DNA from: Pseudomonadota bacterium
Lineage (GTDB): Bacteria; Bdellovibrionota; Bacteriovoracia; Bacteriovoracales; Bacteriovoracaceae
Length of the DNA: 55,657 nucleotides
Assembly (NCBI GenBank): GCA_027487685.1
Contig: JAIYDC010000080.1
Location: 1-55,657, forward strand
Direction of reading: 5' to 3'
Part shown: positions 34,485-42,559 of the stretch, piece by piece
How the letters are laid out: every line of letters begins with the position of its first letter
Numbering within the stretch: position 1 is the first letter of the stretch
Position numbers and translations under genes: made by a program
The notes under the pieces: generated by a model
What the model was told of the DNA's origin: nothing
The model's input: the letters and a program-made list of their open reading frames with translations, nothing else
The model's database searches: none

Positions 34485-35867
34485 TCACTCTTCCCCTGAC
34501 TCTTTAAGTGGGTGGTAGACCCGTTTTAAGATTTTAAATCCTTCGTCGTCTGTATGAACGAACAAGGTGGTTCTGACGATCACTTTGCTTCTTTCAGAAT
34601 TAAGCACCGCTTGCGCCGTTTCGCTAGCGACGAGCTCGCTCGGGATGAAGACTTGCTTGTTGTCCCATGAAACGTTTTCATCCTTGCCCTCGGGATTGTC
34701 AGACCACAACGCCCGCACGAAGCTGTCTCCAAACTTTTCTTGCTCCTCTGTATTTAGCGTTAAAAACTCTGTATTATTATCCTGAGGTGTCTCGGCATTC
34801 GTGACTTTCCCGATCCCACTACTAGTGTAGAAGACGTGTCCGAGTGTGTTCTTAAGCTGACCATTGACGCTGACTTGGATGGATCCATTTGCCATCTCCT
34901 GAGCGCTCGGAGTAAACGACGCTAGCACTGCTTTCTGATGTCCTAGGTCTTCAGGAAGATTCAGTGGAGCTTTTTGCTTTACCGCAACGGCCGTATTTTT
35001 GCCTCCATACTGATCGACCGCACTAATCTCGATCTCTCCGTGCCCTTCTCGGCCCCAACTTTTTCCCCAGCTATTCTTGAAGAAAAAAACCTTCCGCTCT
35101 AGATCGTACCCGTAGATCAAGATCTCGTGCAACCCGCAGCTCGACGGATTGCTCAGGCACTCCGTATGAAGATTCTGGGTGTGACGAGCCGGGCCCGTAG
35201 ATGCCCAGCCGTTGAAATTGACCGGTACTTGTACTGCGAATGGTCGACGCTCACGCGCTATGAACTTGATGAGCATATTCGTATCATCTGATACGGGTTC
35301 CATCTCAAGTGAGCTCCCATCGATACGTCGTTCTTTGAGGAGGTTCTCTGGGGGAAGCTGGAATAGGCAACTTGAAGGAGCTGCACTTTTGTCTGCGGCG
35401 TAGGCTTCGCAGTGAAAACCTTTCCCGAATGCTGAAGGCCGGTATGGCCAGTCACTTTCAAGGAGAAGTCCGCTTTTAGTGGCAGTATACAAATTTAGAA
35501 CCGCGAAGGACTCTTCAGACTTAGGAAAAAAACCTGCCGTTTTTGTCGCCGCATTCAAGTATTCCTCCGATAGATTCACCTCTATCTTTTGGTGCTTTTT
35601 AATCGACGCTTCCACGAGAGCGATGGCCGTAAAGAAAGTACAGGTCCCTCTGTTGGATTGGTTCTTAACTGGGGTTAGGTCATCCTTGAGGTTTACTGTT
35701 CGCGGGACCTCATCGAGTTGCCGCTCGTCGAATGTCCCTGGTCTTTGTGTGTCCGAGAAAGCACTCAGAACGATCTTGTTTCTCTCTCCTGACTCAGTTT
35801 CGGAGCTGTTGCCGCATCCCTGAAGTAGTGCCAGTGCTCCCAGAATGATCAATCCACATTTCTTCAT
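34485..35867 (-). CDS. Papain-like (C1) cysteine protease lipoprotein, copy 1
   Basis: Predicted exported, lipid-anchored cysteine protease of 460 residues. From ATG 35867 the lipobox is LLQGCGNS. The C1 domain shows the oxyanion Gln and catalytic Cys in VKNQSNRGTCTFFTA (about 68-82), the His in CGLHEILIYGYD, and the Asn in FFFKNSWGKSWG. After about residue 310 a beta-rich C-terminal domain (about 150 residues) follows (SIQVSVNGQLKNTLGHVFY). The 36133 gene is a close paralogue in tandem. It is likely active against external protein after export; a missing propeptide means the activation route is unclear. Confidence 0.85.
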   Translation of the reverse strand: MKKCGLIILGALALLQGCGNSSETESGERNKIVLSAFSDTQRPGTFDERQLDEVPRTVNLKDDLTPVKNQSNRGTCTFFTAIALVEASIKKHQKIEVNLSEEYLNAATKTAGFFPKSEESFAVLNLYTATKSGLLLESDWPYRPSAFGKGFHCEAYAADKSAAPSSCLFQLPPENLLKERRIDGSSLEMEPVSDDTNMLIKFIARERRPFAVQVPVNFNGWASTGPARHTQNLHTECLSNPSSCGLHEILIYGYDLERKVFFFKNSWGKSWGREGHGEIEISAVDQYGGKNTAVAVKQKAPLNLPEDLGHQKAVLASFTPSAQEMANGSIQVSVNGQLKNTLGHVFYTSSGIGKVTNAETPQDNNTEFLTLNTEEQEKFGDSFVRALWSDNPEGKDENVSWDNKQVFIPSELVASETAQAVLNSERSKVIVRTTLFVHTDDEGFKILKRVYHPLKESGEE

Positions 35868-36049
35868 ACAATACCCGCATAGTGTTATTCCTTGATTGTA
35901 CGAGGCTTTGTTCTTCAAACCATGCGTGTAGGAAATGTTTTATATGCCGTCTAAAGTATGGACGTTGCCCAGTAACTTAGGATTCCATAATCGCCATCAA
36001 GCAATGATTCCAGAAAAAAGATGTCCGGCCATATCAGATTTATGATGTG

Positions 36050-36074
36050 CGGCTGAATGTAACGGCCGCACGAG
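36050..36074. repeat. Hairpin between the two C1 protease genes
   Basis: A GTGCGGC/GCCGCAC stem with an 11-nt loop lies about 60 nt past the 36133 gene stop. There is no U tract, so it is a weak or factor-dependent terminator at best. The rest of the 265-bp gap shows nothing I can name. Confidence 0.4.
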
Positions 36075-36132
36075 AGTCTTTGTTAAAGATCTAACTTCTG
36101 AGCAACTACTCTCAAAATGAGGAGTGTTTATC

Positions 36133-37521
36133 TCATCTCTGCGCAGGTGCAATCCCCCTTAGTGGATGGTAGACACGTTTCAGAACCTTAAACTTTTCCG
36201 TATCCGTGTGGACGAACAAGGTAGTTCGAACAATTAGCTTATTCCTCTCAGCGGCAAGCATTTTTTGCGCCGTCTCACTTGCCACGAGTTCGCTTGAGAT
36301 AGAGACTTGTTGGTTATCCCAAGAGACTGTCTCTCCTGAACCATCAGTATTATCACTCCAGATCGCCCGGACGAAAGTATCACCGAATTGTGCAGCTTCC
36401 TCGGAGGTCAGTGAAACCATTTCGGTATTGCTGTCCTGTGGGGCACCAGCTTTGGTAATTTTCGCAAGTCCACTGCTGGTATAGAAGACGTAGCCCAAAG
36501 TGTTCCGAATCTGACCGTTTACTGTAACCTGGATCGTTCCGTCGCCCATTTCTTGCGAGCTTGGAGTGAATGATCCCAGAACCGCTTTCTGAGCTGCGAG
36601 GTCCGGCGGAACTCGTAGAGTTCCTCTGGCCCGTAATGAGATGAAAGAGTCGCGGATCGCGTACTTATCAACAGAGTTAATGTCTATTTCCCCGTGACCT
36701 TCCTGACCCCAGGTCTTGCCCCAACTATTTTTAAAAAAGAAGACCTTTCGGACTAAATCGTACCCATAGATTAAAACCTCATGCATCCCGCAGCTGGAGG
36801 GATTGTTCAGGCATTCCGCATGAAGATTGCTGTCGTGGCGAGTGATACCGGTATTTGCCCAGCCGGTGAAGTTGACCGGGAGTCCAACGACTATAGGATT
36901 CCGTTCCCGGGCGATGTATTTGATTATCTCGTTCGTGTTATGGGGGAGGACTACAGTTTCTAGAAACTTTCCGTCGATTTTACGGGCCTGAATGTGGTTT
37001 TCCGGAGGGAGAGCAAAAAAACATTCCTGCGGAGCGCGGGATTTATTACCAGCGAAGTTTTCACAAAGATATCCCTTACCAAATGTCGAAGGCCGATAAG
37101 GCCAGTCACTTTCAAGCATGAGTCCTTTGCTGACGAGTTCTGGGATATTGATGGAAGAAAAAGATCCTTCCTGAAAGCTGAAGTGTCCCTCGGCCTTGGT
37201 AATGGCCGAAAGGTATTCCTCAGAGAAGTTTACATCTCGCTTCAGGCTTTTCTTGAAAATTGCTTCCGCCAGAGCGATGCTGGCAAAGAAGGTGCAAGTG
37301 CCTCGGTCCGATTGGTTTTTGACTGGTGTCATATCCGGGCGTAGGTTTACCGTCCGGGGAATGTTTTGAAGGCTTCTTGGATTGAAGGTACCCTCGCTCT
37401 CTGTATCGAAGAATGCACCCAGAACAAATTTGTTGCCTGACTTTCCGTTCCCTGAGGAGCGATCTCCGCAGCCTTGTAGCAAGACTAGGGCAGTGATGAA
37501 CAAGAGACCAGAGTTTTTCAT
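36133..37521 (-). CDS. Papain-like (C1) cysteine protease lipoprotein, copy 2
   Basis: Paralogue of the 34485 gene: same lipobox context (LLQGCGDR, Cys18), same order of domains, 462 residues. Catalytic residues are Gln70 and Cys76 (VKNQSDRGTCTFF), His247 (CGMHEVLIYGYD) and Asn265 (FFFKNSWGKTWG). The C-terminal beta-domain is present (TIQVTVNGQIRNTLGYVFY). The two copies differ at many positions in DNA and protein, so the duplication is not recent. The ATG has GAGG 6 nt upstream. No inhibitor or chaperone gene is nearby. Confidence 0.86.
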   Translation of the reverse strand: MKNSGLLFITALVLLQGCGDRSSGNGKSGNKFVLGAFFDTESEGTFNPRSLQNIPRTVNLRPDMTPVKNQSDRGTCTFFASIALAEAIFKKSLKRDVNFSEEYLSAITKAEGHFSFQEGSFSSINIPELVSKGLMLESDWPYRPSTFGKGYLCENFAGNKSRAPQECFFALPPENHIQARKIDGKFLETVVLPHNTNEIIKYIARERNPIVVGLPVNFTGWANTGITRHDSNLHAECLNNPSSCGMHEVLIYGYDLVRKVFFFKNSWGKTWGQEGHGEIDINSVDKYAIRDSFISLRARGTLRVPPDLAAQKAVLGSFTPSSQEMGDGTIQVTVNGQIRNTLGYVFYTSSGLAKITKAGAPQDSNTEMVSLTSEEAAQFGDTFVRAIWSDNTDGSGETVSWDNQQVSISSELVASETAQKMLAAERNKLIVRTTLFVHTDTEKFKVLKRVYHPLRGIAPAQR

Positions 37522-37756
37522 GTAATCCTCGTTGAAAGATCATTTTTTCAATATTCTATGGGGGAATCCTCTCTGTGATTGAGGGTGAGGTAATTTTTTC
37601 GGATACTGTATTCAGATTGATCAATGTAAATGTGCTCGACGGAAGCAGGCCTTAAGTCATTCAAAAAACCATCGATTTCATGAGTATTTAGTAGCTCTCC
37701 TTTGGCATTGGATTTGCATTCTATCGAGGTAGTAACTAGAAAATGGAGAGGCTTTA

Positions 37757-38248
37757 ATGACGAATTTAATCATACTCGCTGCACTTGTACTTTTACCAAA
37801 GTTCGCCATTGCACAATCTACTTTATACATATGGGAAATAGATAATAGAGATTGGGTCAGTTGCTTTCGCACCATGGATACGCAACACGGACTAAGAGGA
37901 TTCGGGAATAGTGTAAGTGATAGCCTTTGTGGGCTCGCACTTACACCCATTAGATATATCTGGGGGCAACCCTCTAATGGTAGGGTTAGTTGTTATGCAC
38001 TATTTAGGAGAAACGATCGAATGCTGAATCATGGACAACCCGTGGATGAGAGGTTTTGTGCTTTAAGTTATCCTGATCGCTACAACCCTCAGCGCATATC
38101 TCATAGAGTGGATGATCAATCGATAGATCGGCCAGCAATCATGAATTCAGTGATCGATGATTCTGAGCGGGGCACCAACGGGAAACACAACTTACCGTCT
38201 CGACCATCGCGATCGACTGTCTCTGGTAATCACGCTTCTGAAGCATAG
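37757..38248 (+). CDS. Secreted two-repeat W/C protein, new-looking family
   Basis: I know no family for this 163-residue protein. A signal peptide (cleaved near FAIAQS) is followed by two copies of a unit that reads Y-x-W, then V-S-C-[FY], then V-[SD]-x-x-[LF]-C. Copy one is YIW...WVSCF...VSDSLCG (about 24-65) and copy two is YIW...RVSCY...VDERFCAL (about 67-103). The tail (about 105-163) is Ser/Arg/Asp-rich and disordered. Each unit holds exactly two cysteines, probably one disulfide. The gene is A+T-rich. A single-unit relative is encoded at 41162. Confidence 0.55.
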   Translation: MTNLIILAALVLLPKFAIAQSTLYIWEIDNRDWVSCFRTMDTQHGLRGFGNSVSDSLCGLALTPIRYIWGQPSNGRVSCYALFRRNDRMLNHGQPVDERFCALSYPDRYNPQRISHRVDDQSIDRPAIMNSVIDDSERGTNGKHNLPSRPSRSTVSGNHASEA

Positions 38249-38344
38249 CTTTTACTTTACCGGTTGGGGAACTCCCCGGCCGAAAAATGATGATGTGAAA
38301 AAATCTGAGCCTACAAGCTTCGCTTACCTAATGTCGCCCGTCTG

Positions 38345-38695
38345 CATATTAATAATCGTCGCTCCAGGCCCTAAACTCTGACCGCAAACAGTCTCTCCAT
38401 AACAGGAGTTCGCTTATCTAGAATAAGCGAACGCCTGTCGTTTCGAAACGTCCTAAGAAGCGTCGGACCTTAGTCTTGTTAATGACACCGCAGTTTTACC
38501 CAAACCTCCGGTCCTGTTTCTGAAGAAGCTGTAACCGCGGGCCTGATTCCACGAAAATTTCAAGAGACTCAAGTTACTCACCATTCAGAACATGGACCTT
38601 AGATTCCACGAGCTAGGCCAGGTCATAGCTCTCAAACGCCATTCCTCTAGGGTCGATCTGAAAGATTTGATCCTGGCCTGCAAGAGACGGTGACA
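38345..38695 (-). pseudogene. Decayed partial copy of the DUF4340 gene
   Basis: Read on the minus strand, the frame runs LAGQDQIFQIDPRGMAFESYDLA-stop-LVESKVHVLNG, then KVRRFLGRFETT. It aligns to residues about 160-290 of the intact 41544 gene (LTGQDQIFQIDPIEMALESYDLAQLVESK). Several in-frame stops are present with few frameshifts. It lies 3 kb from its parent in the same orientation. Confidence 0.8.
38402..38438. repeat. 15-bp hairpin inside the DUF4340 relic
   Basis: ACAGG-A-GTTCGCTTAT / ATAAGCGAAC-G-CCTGT pairs around a 5-nt loop, with one mismatch. The intact parent gene has only a weaker version at the matching place. Confidence 0.5.
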
Positions 38696-38703
38696 TGTTC
38701 TTC

Positions 38704-38886
38704 CTAGATCGCTTTGGAAGGTGCACTCTCCGTTTTGAGAGTCTCAACTTTGAGCTCCTCGGCAAGGATGAATTTTCCGGCGATGGGCTTGGCATGGCCG
38801 GTGAACTCCCCCTTGAGAGAGAAAGGATTCGAGGTTTTTCTCTTTTGGTCTTTCCTTGGATGCCAAGAAATTGTCTCATTTTTTTA
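38704..38886 (-). pseudogene. Protein-like gene remnant, identity unknown
   Basis: The minus-strand frame ending at TAG 38704 reads NPFSLKGEFTGHAKPIAGKF then ILAEELKVETLKTESAPSKAI, which looks like the natural C-terminus of a protein. It has no start and abuts the DUF4340 relic, so it is probably a broken fragment from the same lost locus. I cannot name the parent. Confidence 0.35.
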
Positions 38887-39119
38887 ACTCAAAAGGCCTC
38901 AAATGAGGGGGGTAAATTAGCTTATATTGAGGGTATGTTCCTGCAATTATTGGCATTTTTGAGTATAAAACTTTTCCCACACTTTGGATTTAGATTAAAC
39001 TTATCTTGTTACGAAAGCTTACGCTTTTTGTAGCGTTTAACGTATGGCCTCAGAGAAACTTTTACCTTGCAGAATAAATGAGTATGGAAATGCCGAATTA
39101 TATTCAAAGCGGAGTTTGT
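38887..39119. other. A+T-rich gap before the beta-helix gene
   Basis: No gene is supported here. It is A+T-rich with several short T/A runs and presumably contains the promoter of the 39120 gene, but no box is convincing. Confidence 0.4.
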
Positions 39120-40322
39120 ATGAAAATTGTCTTATGTTTTATGTTGTGCCTAACGCCTTTCGTATCAGTGGAAGCAAGGCAACCTTGCAATAAGAATAAC
39201 TGCAATCTAGCGCTCTTCCCGCGGATTGGGAGTGAAGGTACTGATGACCTTCGATTTGAGAGGGCAATCGATGCAGCAAGAGGTCAACTTCATAAAACGC
39301 TGTATATACCTAACGGGATTTACACTTTCCATAAAGGCATTGTCCTCAAGGAGAAAGTAGAGATACTTAAGATCCTTGGCGAATCGACTGAAAAAACAAT
39401 TCTATATCTCCCTCAAGGAGGTACCGGCATCAACATTCTTCACCCTGGGGGCCATGATGAGGTGCACGTCAGTATCCTAAGATTAAGCATCAAGCATAAT
39501 GAAAAGCACGATGCATCTCATGATGGTCACGGAATTAGGGTTGGTAACGGCTGGAAAAAGGGATCCTTGCTCATCGAGCGCGTCTCAATTTTTGACTCTC
39601 CTTATTATGGAATTGGAATTCAGAATTCTGGTGCCAACGCTTTGCCAGCAAATGACATCACTATTCGTAATGTTAAAATTGTGGGCACAGGATCAGATGG
39701 TATTGACACCAAGAGACCCTTACGTGCAGAAATGCCTAATCAAAGACTTGTGATTGAGAATGTTGCCGTTAAAGATTTTGGCTGGAATGATGCTCTAAGT
39801 AGCGCCGCTATTGACGTTGGTCATGAGGATTTTACATTGCGCAGGATCCTAATTTCTTCAAAGGCGTGTTTACAGACAAAGGCAGCTAAAGCCCGGGTCG
39901 ATAAAGAGTGTGATGAGGCTACAAAAGCAAATGCCTCCGACAAAAATAAGATATGCTCCCAGAAGCCTGAGGCCTGTGTGGTTGGAGTGAGAATTAACAG
40001 TCGCGACGGTGGGGCATCTAAAAATGGGCAAATTGATGGAATCGGAATTCGTGGGACAAAGATCGGCATCTTCTTCAATGCCAAAGATGAGAAGGACCTC
40101 AATGAGAATGTATCCATTCAGAACTTTTTGATCGAAGGACATCAGTCCGTTGCCGTTTATATGCGCGGTAAAAATCATTCTTTGCTAAACGGGTGTATTG
40201 GATTTGGTGAGATTGGTTCAAGAGATATCGTCTATAGTAAACCCATCGAACCTCTGACCATTCGGGAAGGTAATGTTATGAAAAAGCAAAGTAAATGCAA
40301 TCTTGTGATTCATAAACCATGA
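39120..40322 (+). CDS. Secreted right-handed beta-helix protein (pectate-lyase superfamily)
   Basis: A 400-residue exported protein. ATG 39120 has GGAG 8 nt upstream and starts a signal peptide ending near VEARQ. After an N-terminal FERAIDAARGQLHKTLYIPNGIYTFHKGI segment (typical of the pectate-lyase-3 start), repeated short strands follow: LLIERVSIFDS, DITIRNVKIVGTGSDGID, LVIENVAVKDFG and GIGIRGTKIGIFF. These are hallmarks of a parallel beta-helix. A Lys/Cys/Asp-rich insertion breaks the helix near 250-285. A polysaccharide or glycoconjugate substrate is likely but unknown. A+T-rich codon use marks it as part of the accessory patch. Confidence 0.7.
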   Translation: MKIVLCFMLCLTPFVSVEARQPCNKNNCNLALFPRIGSEGTDDLRFERAIDAARGQLHKTLYIPNGIYTFHKGIVLKEKVEILKILGESTEKTILYLPQGGTGINILHPGGHDEVHVSILRLSIKHNEKHDASHDGHGIRVGNGWKKGSLLIERVSIFDSPYYGIGIQNSGANALPANDITIRNVKIVGTGSDGIDTKRPLRAEMPNQRLVIENVAVKDFGWNDALSSAAIDVGHEDFTLRRILISSKACLQTKAAKARVDKECDEATKANASDKNKICSQKPEACVVGVRINSRDGGASKNGQIDGIGIRGTKIGIFFNAKDEKDLNENVSIQNFLIEGHQSVAVYMRGKNHSLLNGCIGFGEIGSRDIVYSKPIEPLTIREGNVMKKQSKCNLVIHKP

Positions 40323-40380
40323 CATTTTTAAAGTGTATTGGGCCTTTTTAAATCAGCGGTGTCACTCTGAGAAAGGAGCA

Positions 40381-40613
40381 CTGTCTTTCTGAAGAATTCG
40401 TACAATCAAGAGTTTAAGGATGAGGTTACAAGCTTCTCCACCGGCCCACTTTTGATCCGCTTTTACACTTCGCAGAGTCTTTACTCTCTAATCTCGTGCA
40501 CCAAGCATAGCTGGTGATTGTGAGGCATATCCTCGAAGTTTGAGGTGCCATCGGAAATGAGAAATTTTATCGACGGATCCATTTGTCGAGACATGAGCGG
40601 AGTGCCACTGCTG
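40381..40613 (-). pseudogene. Decayed transposase fragment (IS66-like)
   Basis: One minus-strand frame reads LMSRQMDPSIKFLISDGTSN, then FEDMPHNHQLCLVHEIRE and, past stops, RLCEV and KRIKSGPVEKLVTSSLNS. The SDG...NHQLC.VHEIR pattern resembles the catalytic region of IS66-type DDE transposases (acidic residue, then a LCWVH-like motif). In-frame stops make it a relic. An upstream stretch to about 40800 (KKEHRKKAKDEEILRGF) may be its N-terminal part. No ends or target repeats are visible. Confidence 0.5.
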
Positions 40614-40942
40614 ACGCAGTTCTAGTTATGTCCTTCCTTCCGTTCTCAATGTCTTTCACTGAATCTGCTTCTAGAAGCCTCTCAGGATCTCCTCGTCCTT
40701 TGCTTTCTTCCGGTGTTCTTTCTTAGGAGGTGGATTGAGGTCCCGGGTCGATGTTGGTTTGATTTCGGGTTTGGGCCTTTAACCTTTTTAGCGGCGGATT
40801 TTTTTAATAAAAAGAAGCATTCCTTCGAGTTCGATAACTTTTAACTTTTAATCAATTGCCTCCGGAGCGGTCCTAGAAGGTTCACTTCACGGCGACAGCT
40901 TCCTCATGTCAAAAGCTCTACTCTAGGTGCTATTAGCTTATA
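40614..40942. other. Non-coding gap of the decayed zone
   Basis: No intact gene. The part up to about 40800 may be the degraded N-terminal half of the transposase relic; the rest is A+T-rich without a recognisable signal. Confidence 0.4.
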
Positions 40943-41020
40943 GCGAGAATTTGCCCATTGATCTTAACGACAGGATAGATCCTATAGCCCTGTGATGAGA
41001 TGAGCTTCAGGGCCAGGGCC
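40943..41020 (-). pseudogene. Second short DUF4340 fragment
   Basis: Bases GCCCATTGATCTTAACGACA to about 41020 align with 41670-41745 in the intact DUF4340 gene (GGCCATTTATCTTAACGACA, then GATGAGCTTCAGG), in the same orientation. Too short and broken to be functional. Confidence 0.65.
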
Positions 41021-41129
41021 TAGCGATCTTTTTAAGCTTTTTATCTTTCTCATCTCTGAAGATTAACCCTTACCCAGTTGTTCGGATTTCAGGCCAATGC
41101 CATACTGATTTTTTAAACCCTGGAGGGTA

Positions 41130-41165
41130 ATGTTTAATTATCATTTCAAAAATCTTTCAGGATGA
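41130..41165 (+). CDS. 11-codon leader frame coupled to the 41162 gene
   Basis: A strong GGAGGG ribosome site precedes ATG 41130. The frame MFNYHFKNLSG ends in TGA, which overlaps the next gene's ATG (ATGA at 41162). The downstream gene itself has only AGG touching its start, so translation may depend on this leader. No amino-acid bias indicates attenuation. Confidence 0.4.
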   Translation: MFNYHFKNLSG

Positions 41166-41341
41166 GAGCAATTTTAATCAGTGTCATGTTTCTCCAAGGG
41201 CCGGCATCTGCTCAAAGCGATTATTCATGGGCCTTTAATTCAGGTTTAGTTCAATGTTTTCTTAATCGACCTAGACAAAGTGTGGACCGTTTCTGTACGG
41301 GACCTAAGCCTGTGACATACCGGTGGTTTTTATTCAATTAA
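41162..41341 (+). CDS. 59-residue secreted single-unit W/C protein
   Basis: Short exported protein related to the 37757 gene. It has a signal peptide (MRAILISVMFLQGPASAQ) and a mature part that is one W/C unit: YSW, LVQCF, SVDRFC, then the next unit's YRW and a stop. Because it ends where a second unit would begin, it could be a truncated form of a two-unit gene. There are two cysteines, so one disulfide is possible. It sits, like the 37757 gene, upstream of and convergent to DUF4340 sequence. Confidence 0.5.
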   Translation: MRAILISVMFLQGPASAQSDYSWAFNSGLVQCFLNRPRQSVDRFCTGPKPVTYRWFLFN

Positions 41342-41543
41342 TTTCGAGGGTAATTAATTCTATGATTCCTCGCCTCGCATTCAACGCTTTCTATCCGATG
41401 GACTACAGAATTCCCGAACACCTGTTTTGAACTCAAGAAAGCAGCTGAGTGATACCGATCGGAGCACGAACTGTAATCATGATGTTCCGGGCCTGCCAGC
41501 AATAACTCCGCGAGGTGCCAGAGCTTCCGGCCGGTAAGTAGAT
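41342..41543. other. Gap between the W/C gene and DUF4340
   Basis: A minus-strand frame starting with ATGA overlap at the DUF4340 stop (41547-41338) exists, but it does not read like a natural protein. I see no other signal. Confidence 0.35.
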
Positions 41544-42539
41544 TCATTTTAGGTCGCTGGACTCCGTAGCAAGAATCTTCGCTTCCGCCCCATCAAGCAA
41601 AACGAATGACTGCTTCTCGTCAGTAGAAAGAGCGAAGGTGTCGCTCTTAACGACGTTCATGCCAGGAATCTGGCCATTTATCTTAACGACATGATAAGTC
41701 CGAACACCCTGTCCAGAGATGAGCTTCAGGCTCCAAACAGGGGCCGCAAACTGTGTCTCCATGAACGACTGCTGCTCCGGCGTGAGCTTATCCAAAATAA
41801 GTGAACTTTTCGTCGCCTCGAGGCGCTCGAAGAACCGTCGAACCTTGCTCTCGGCAAGCACCCCACCATTTTGCTCAATCCACTGATCCTCTTTCCGAAG
41901 AAGCTTTAAACGCAGACCTGATTCCCCGTAAATCTCAAGAGACTGTAGTGATTCGGCGTTTAAAGCAAGGACCTTGGATTCTACCAGTTGCGCCAGGTCA
42001 TAGCTCTCAAGCGCCATTTCAATAGGGTCGATCTGAAAGATCTGATCCTGACCTGTAAGAGAGAGATAGGCGGAGTTATCGATCGGATTAATCAGCCCGA
42101 CTTTGATTTCAAAAATCTTGTTAGCAGCATTGGTAAAGAGAAGTGTAAGAGTAGGGTTATCGAGTGAGAAACTCGTCACATTAATGGGTTCAAGGCGGTG
42201 AAAATTTCGCACCCGGATGACGTTTAAAGCATCGACAATTTTCGTCACAACGTCATTTTTGAGCCGCAGCGCCTGGGGCTCGAGCATCTGCCATGGGCCG
42301 GCCAGTATGCCTTCCGGGTCGGTGTTTTCGAAGACAAACGTTCCATGCTTGTTTGTGAGCTTAAGTGTCCGCAATCGCTGGAGTTCGGTCACCGGCACCG
42401 GATTAGCGTAGATCTGAGCAACATCGACCTCAGGAGTCTGGGACTCGAAGACCTCAGCGAAGAGGCTCAGGAAGAGTAGAATAAGGAAAAAAAAGGCCAC
42501 CAGGACAGTGGAGAGTGAGGGCCGGAGAGTAGCTTTCAT
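41544..42539 (-). CDS. DUF4340-domain membrane-anchored protein
   Basis: The 331-residue product has one N-terminal membrane anchor (STVLVAFFFLILLFLSLFAEV) and a periplasmic beta-rich domain with DUF4340 features: ELQRLRTLKLTNKHGTFVFE, ALRLKNDVVTKIVDALNVIRVRNF, and FEIKVGLINPIDNSAYLSL. In other genomes DUF4340 genes usually follow ABC-2 permease and GldG-like genes in gliding or export operons; none is present here. The gene is followed by a PilZ-like gene upstream on the same strand (20 bp apart), suggesting co-transcription. Two broken copies lie 0.5-3 kb away. Confidence 0.75.
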   Translation of the reverse strand: MKATLRPSLSTVLVAFFFLILLFLSLFAEVFESQTPEVDVAQIYANPVPVTELQRLRTLKLTNKHGTFVFENTDPEGILAGPWQMLEPQALRLKNDVVTKIVDALNVIRVRNFHRLEPINVTSFSLDNPTLTLLFTNAANKIFEIKVGLINPIDNSAYLSLTGQDQIFQIDPIEMALESYDLAQLVESKVLALNAESLQSLEIYGESGLRLKLLRKEDQWIEQNGGVLAESKVRRFFERLEATKSSLILDKLTPEQQSFMETQFAAPVWSLKLISGQGVRTYHVVKINGQIPGMNVVKSDTFALSTDEKQSFVLLDGAEAKILATESSDLK

Positions 42540-42559
42540 TGATTCATTATACCGACAAC

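Noticed and set aside
38695-39033. 112-residue plus-strand frame
   Set aside because: It lies over two minus-strand relics and has no ribosome site; it is probably chance.
41338-41547. 69-residue frame overlapping the DUF4340 stop by ATGA
   Set aside because: The overlap is suggestive, but the residues have no protein-like pattern and it contains no recognisable domain.
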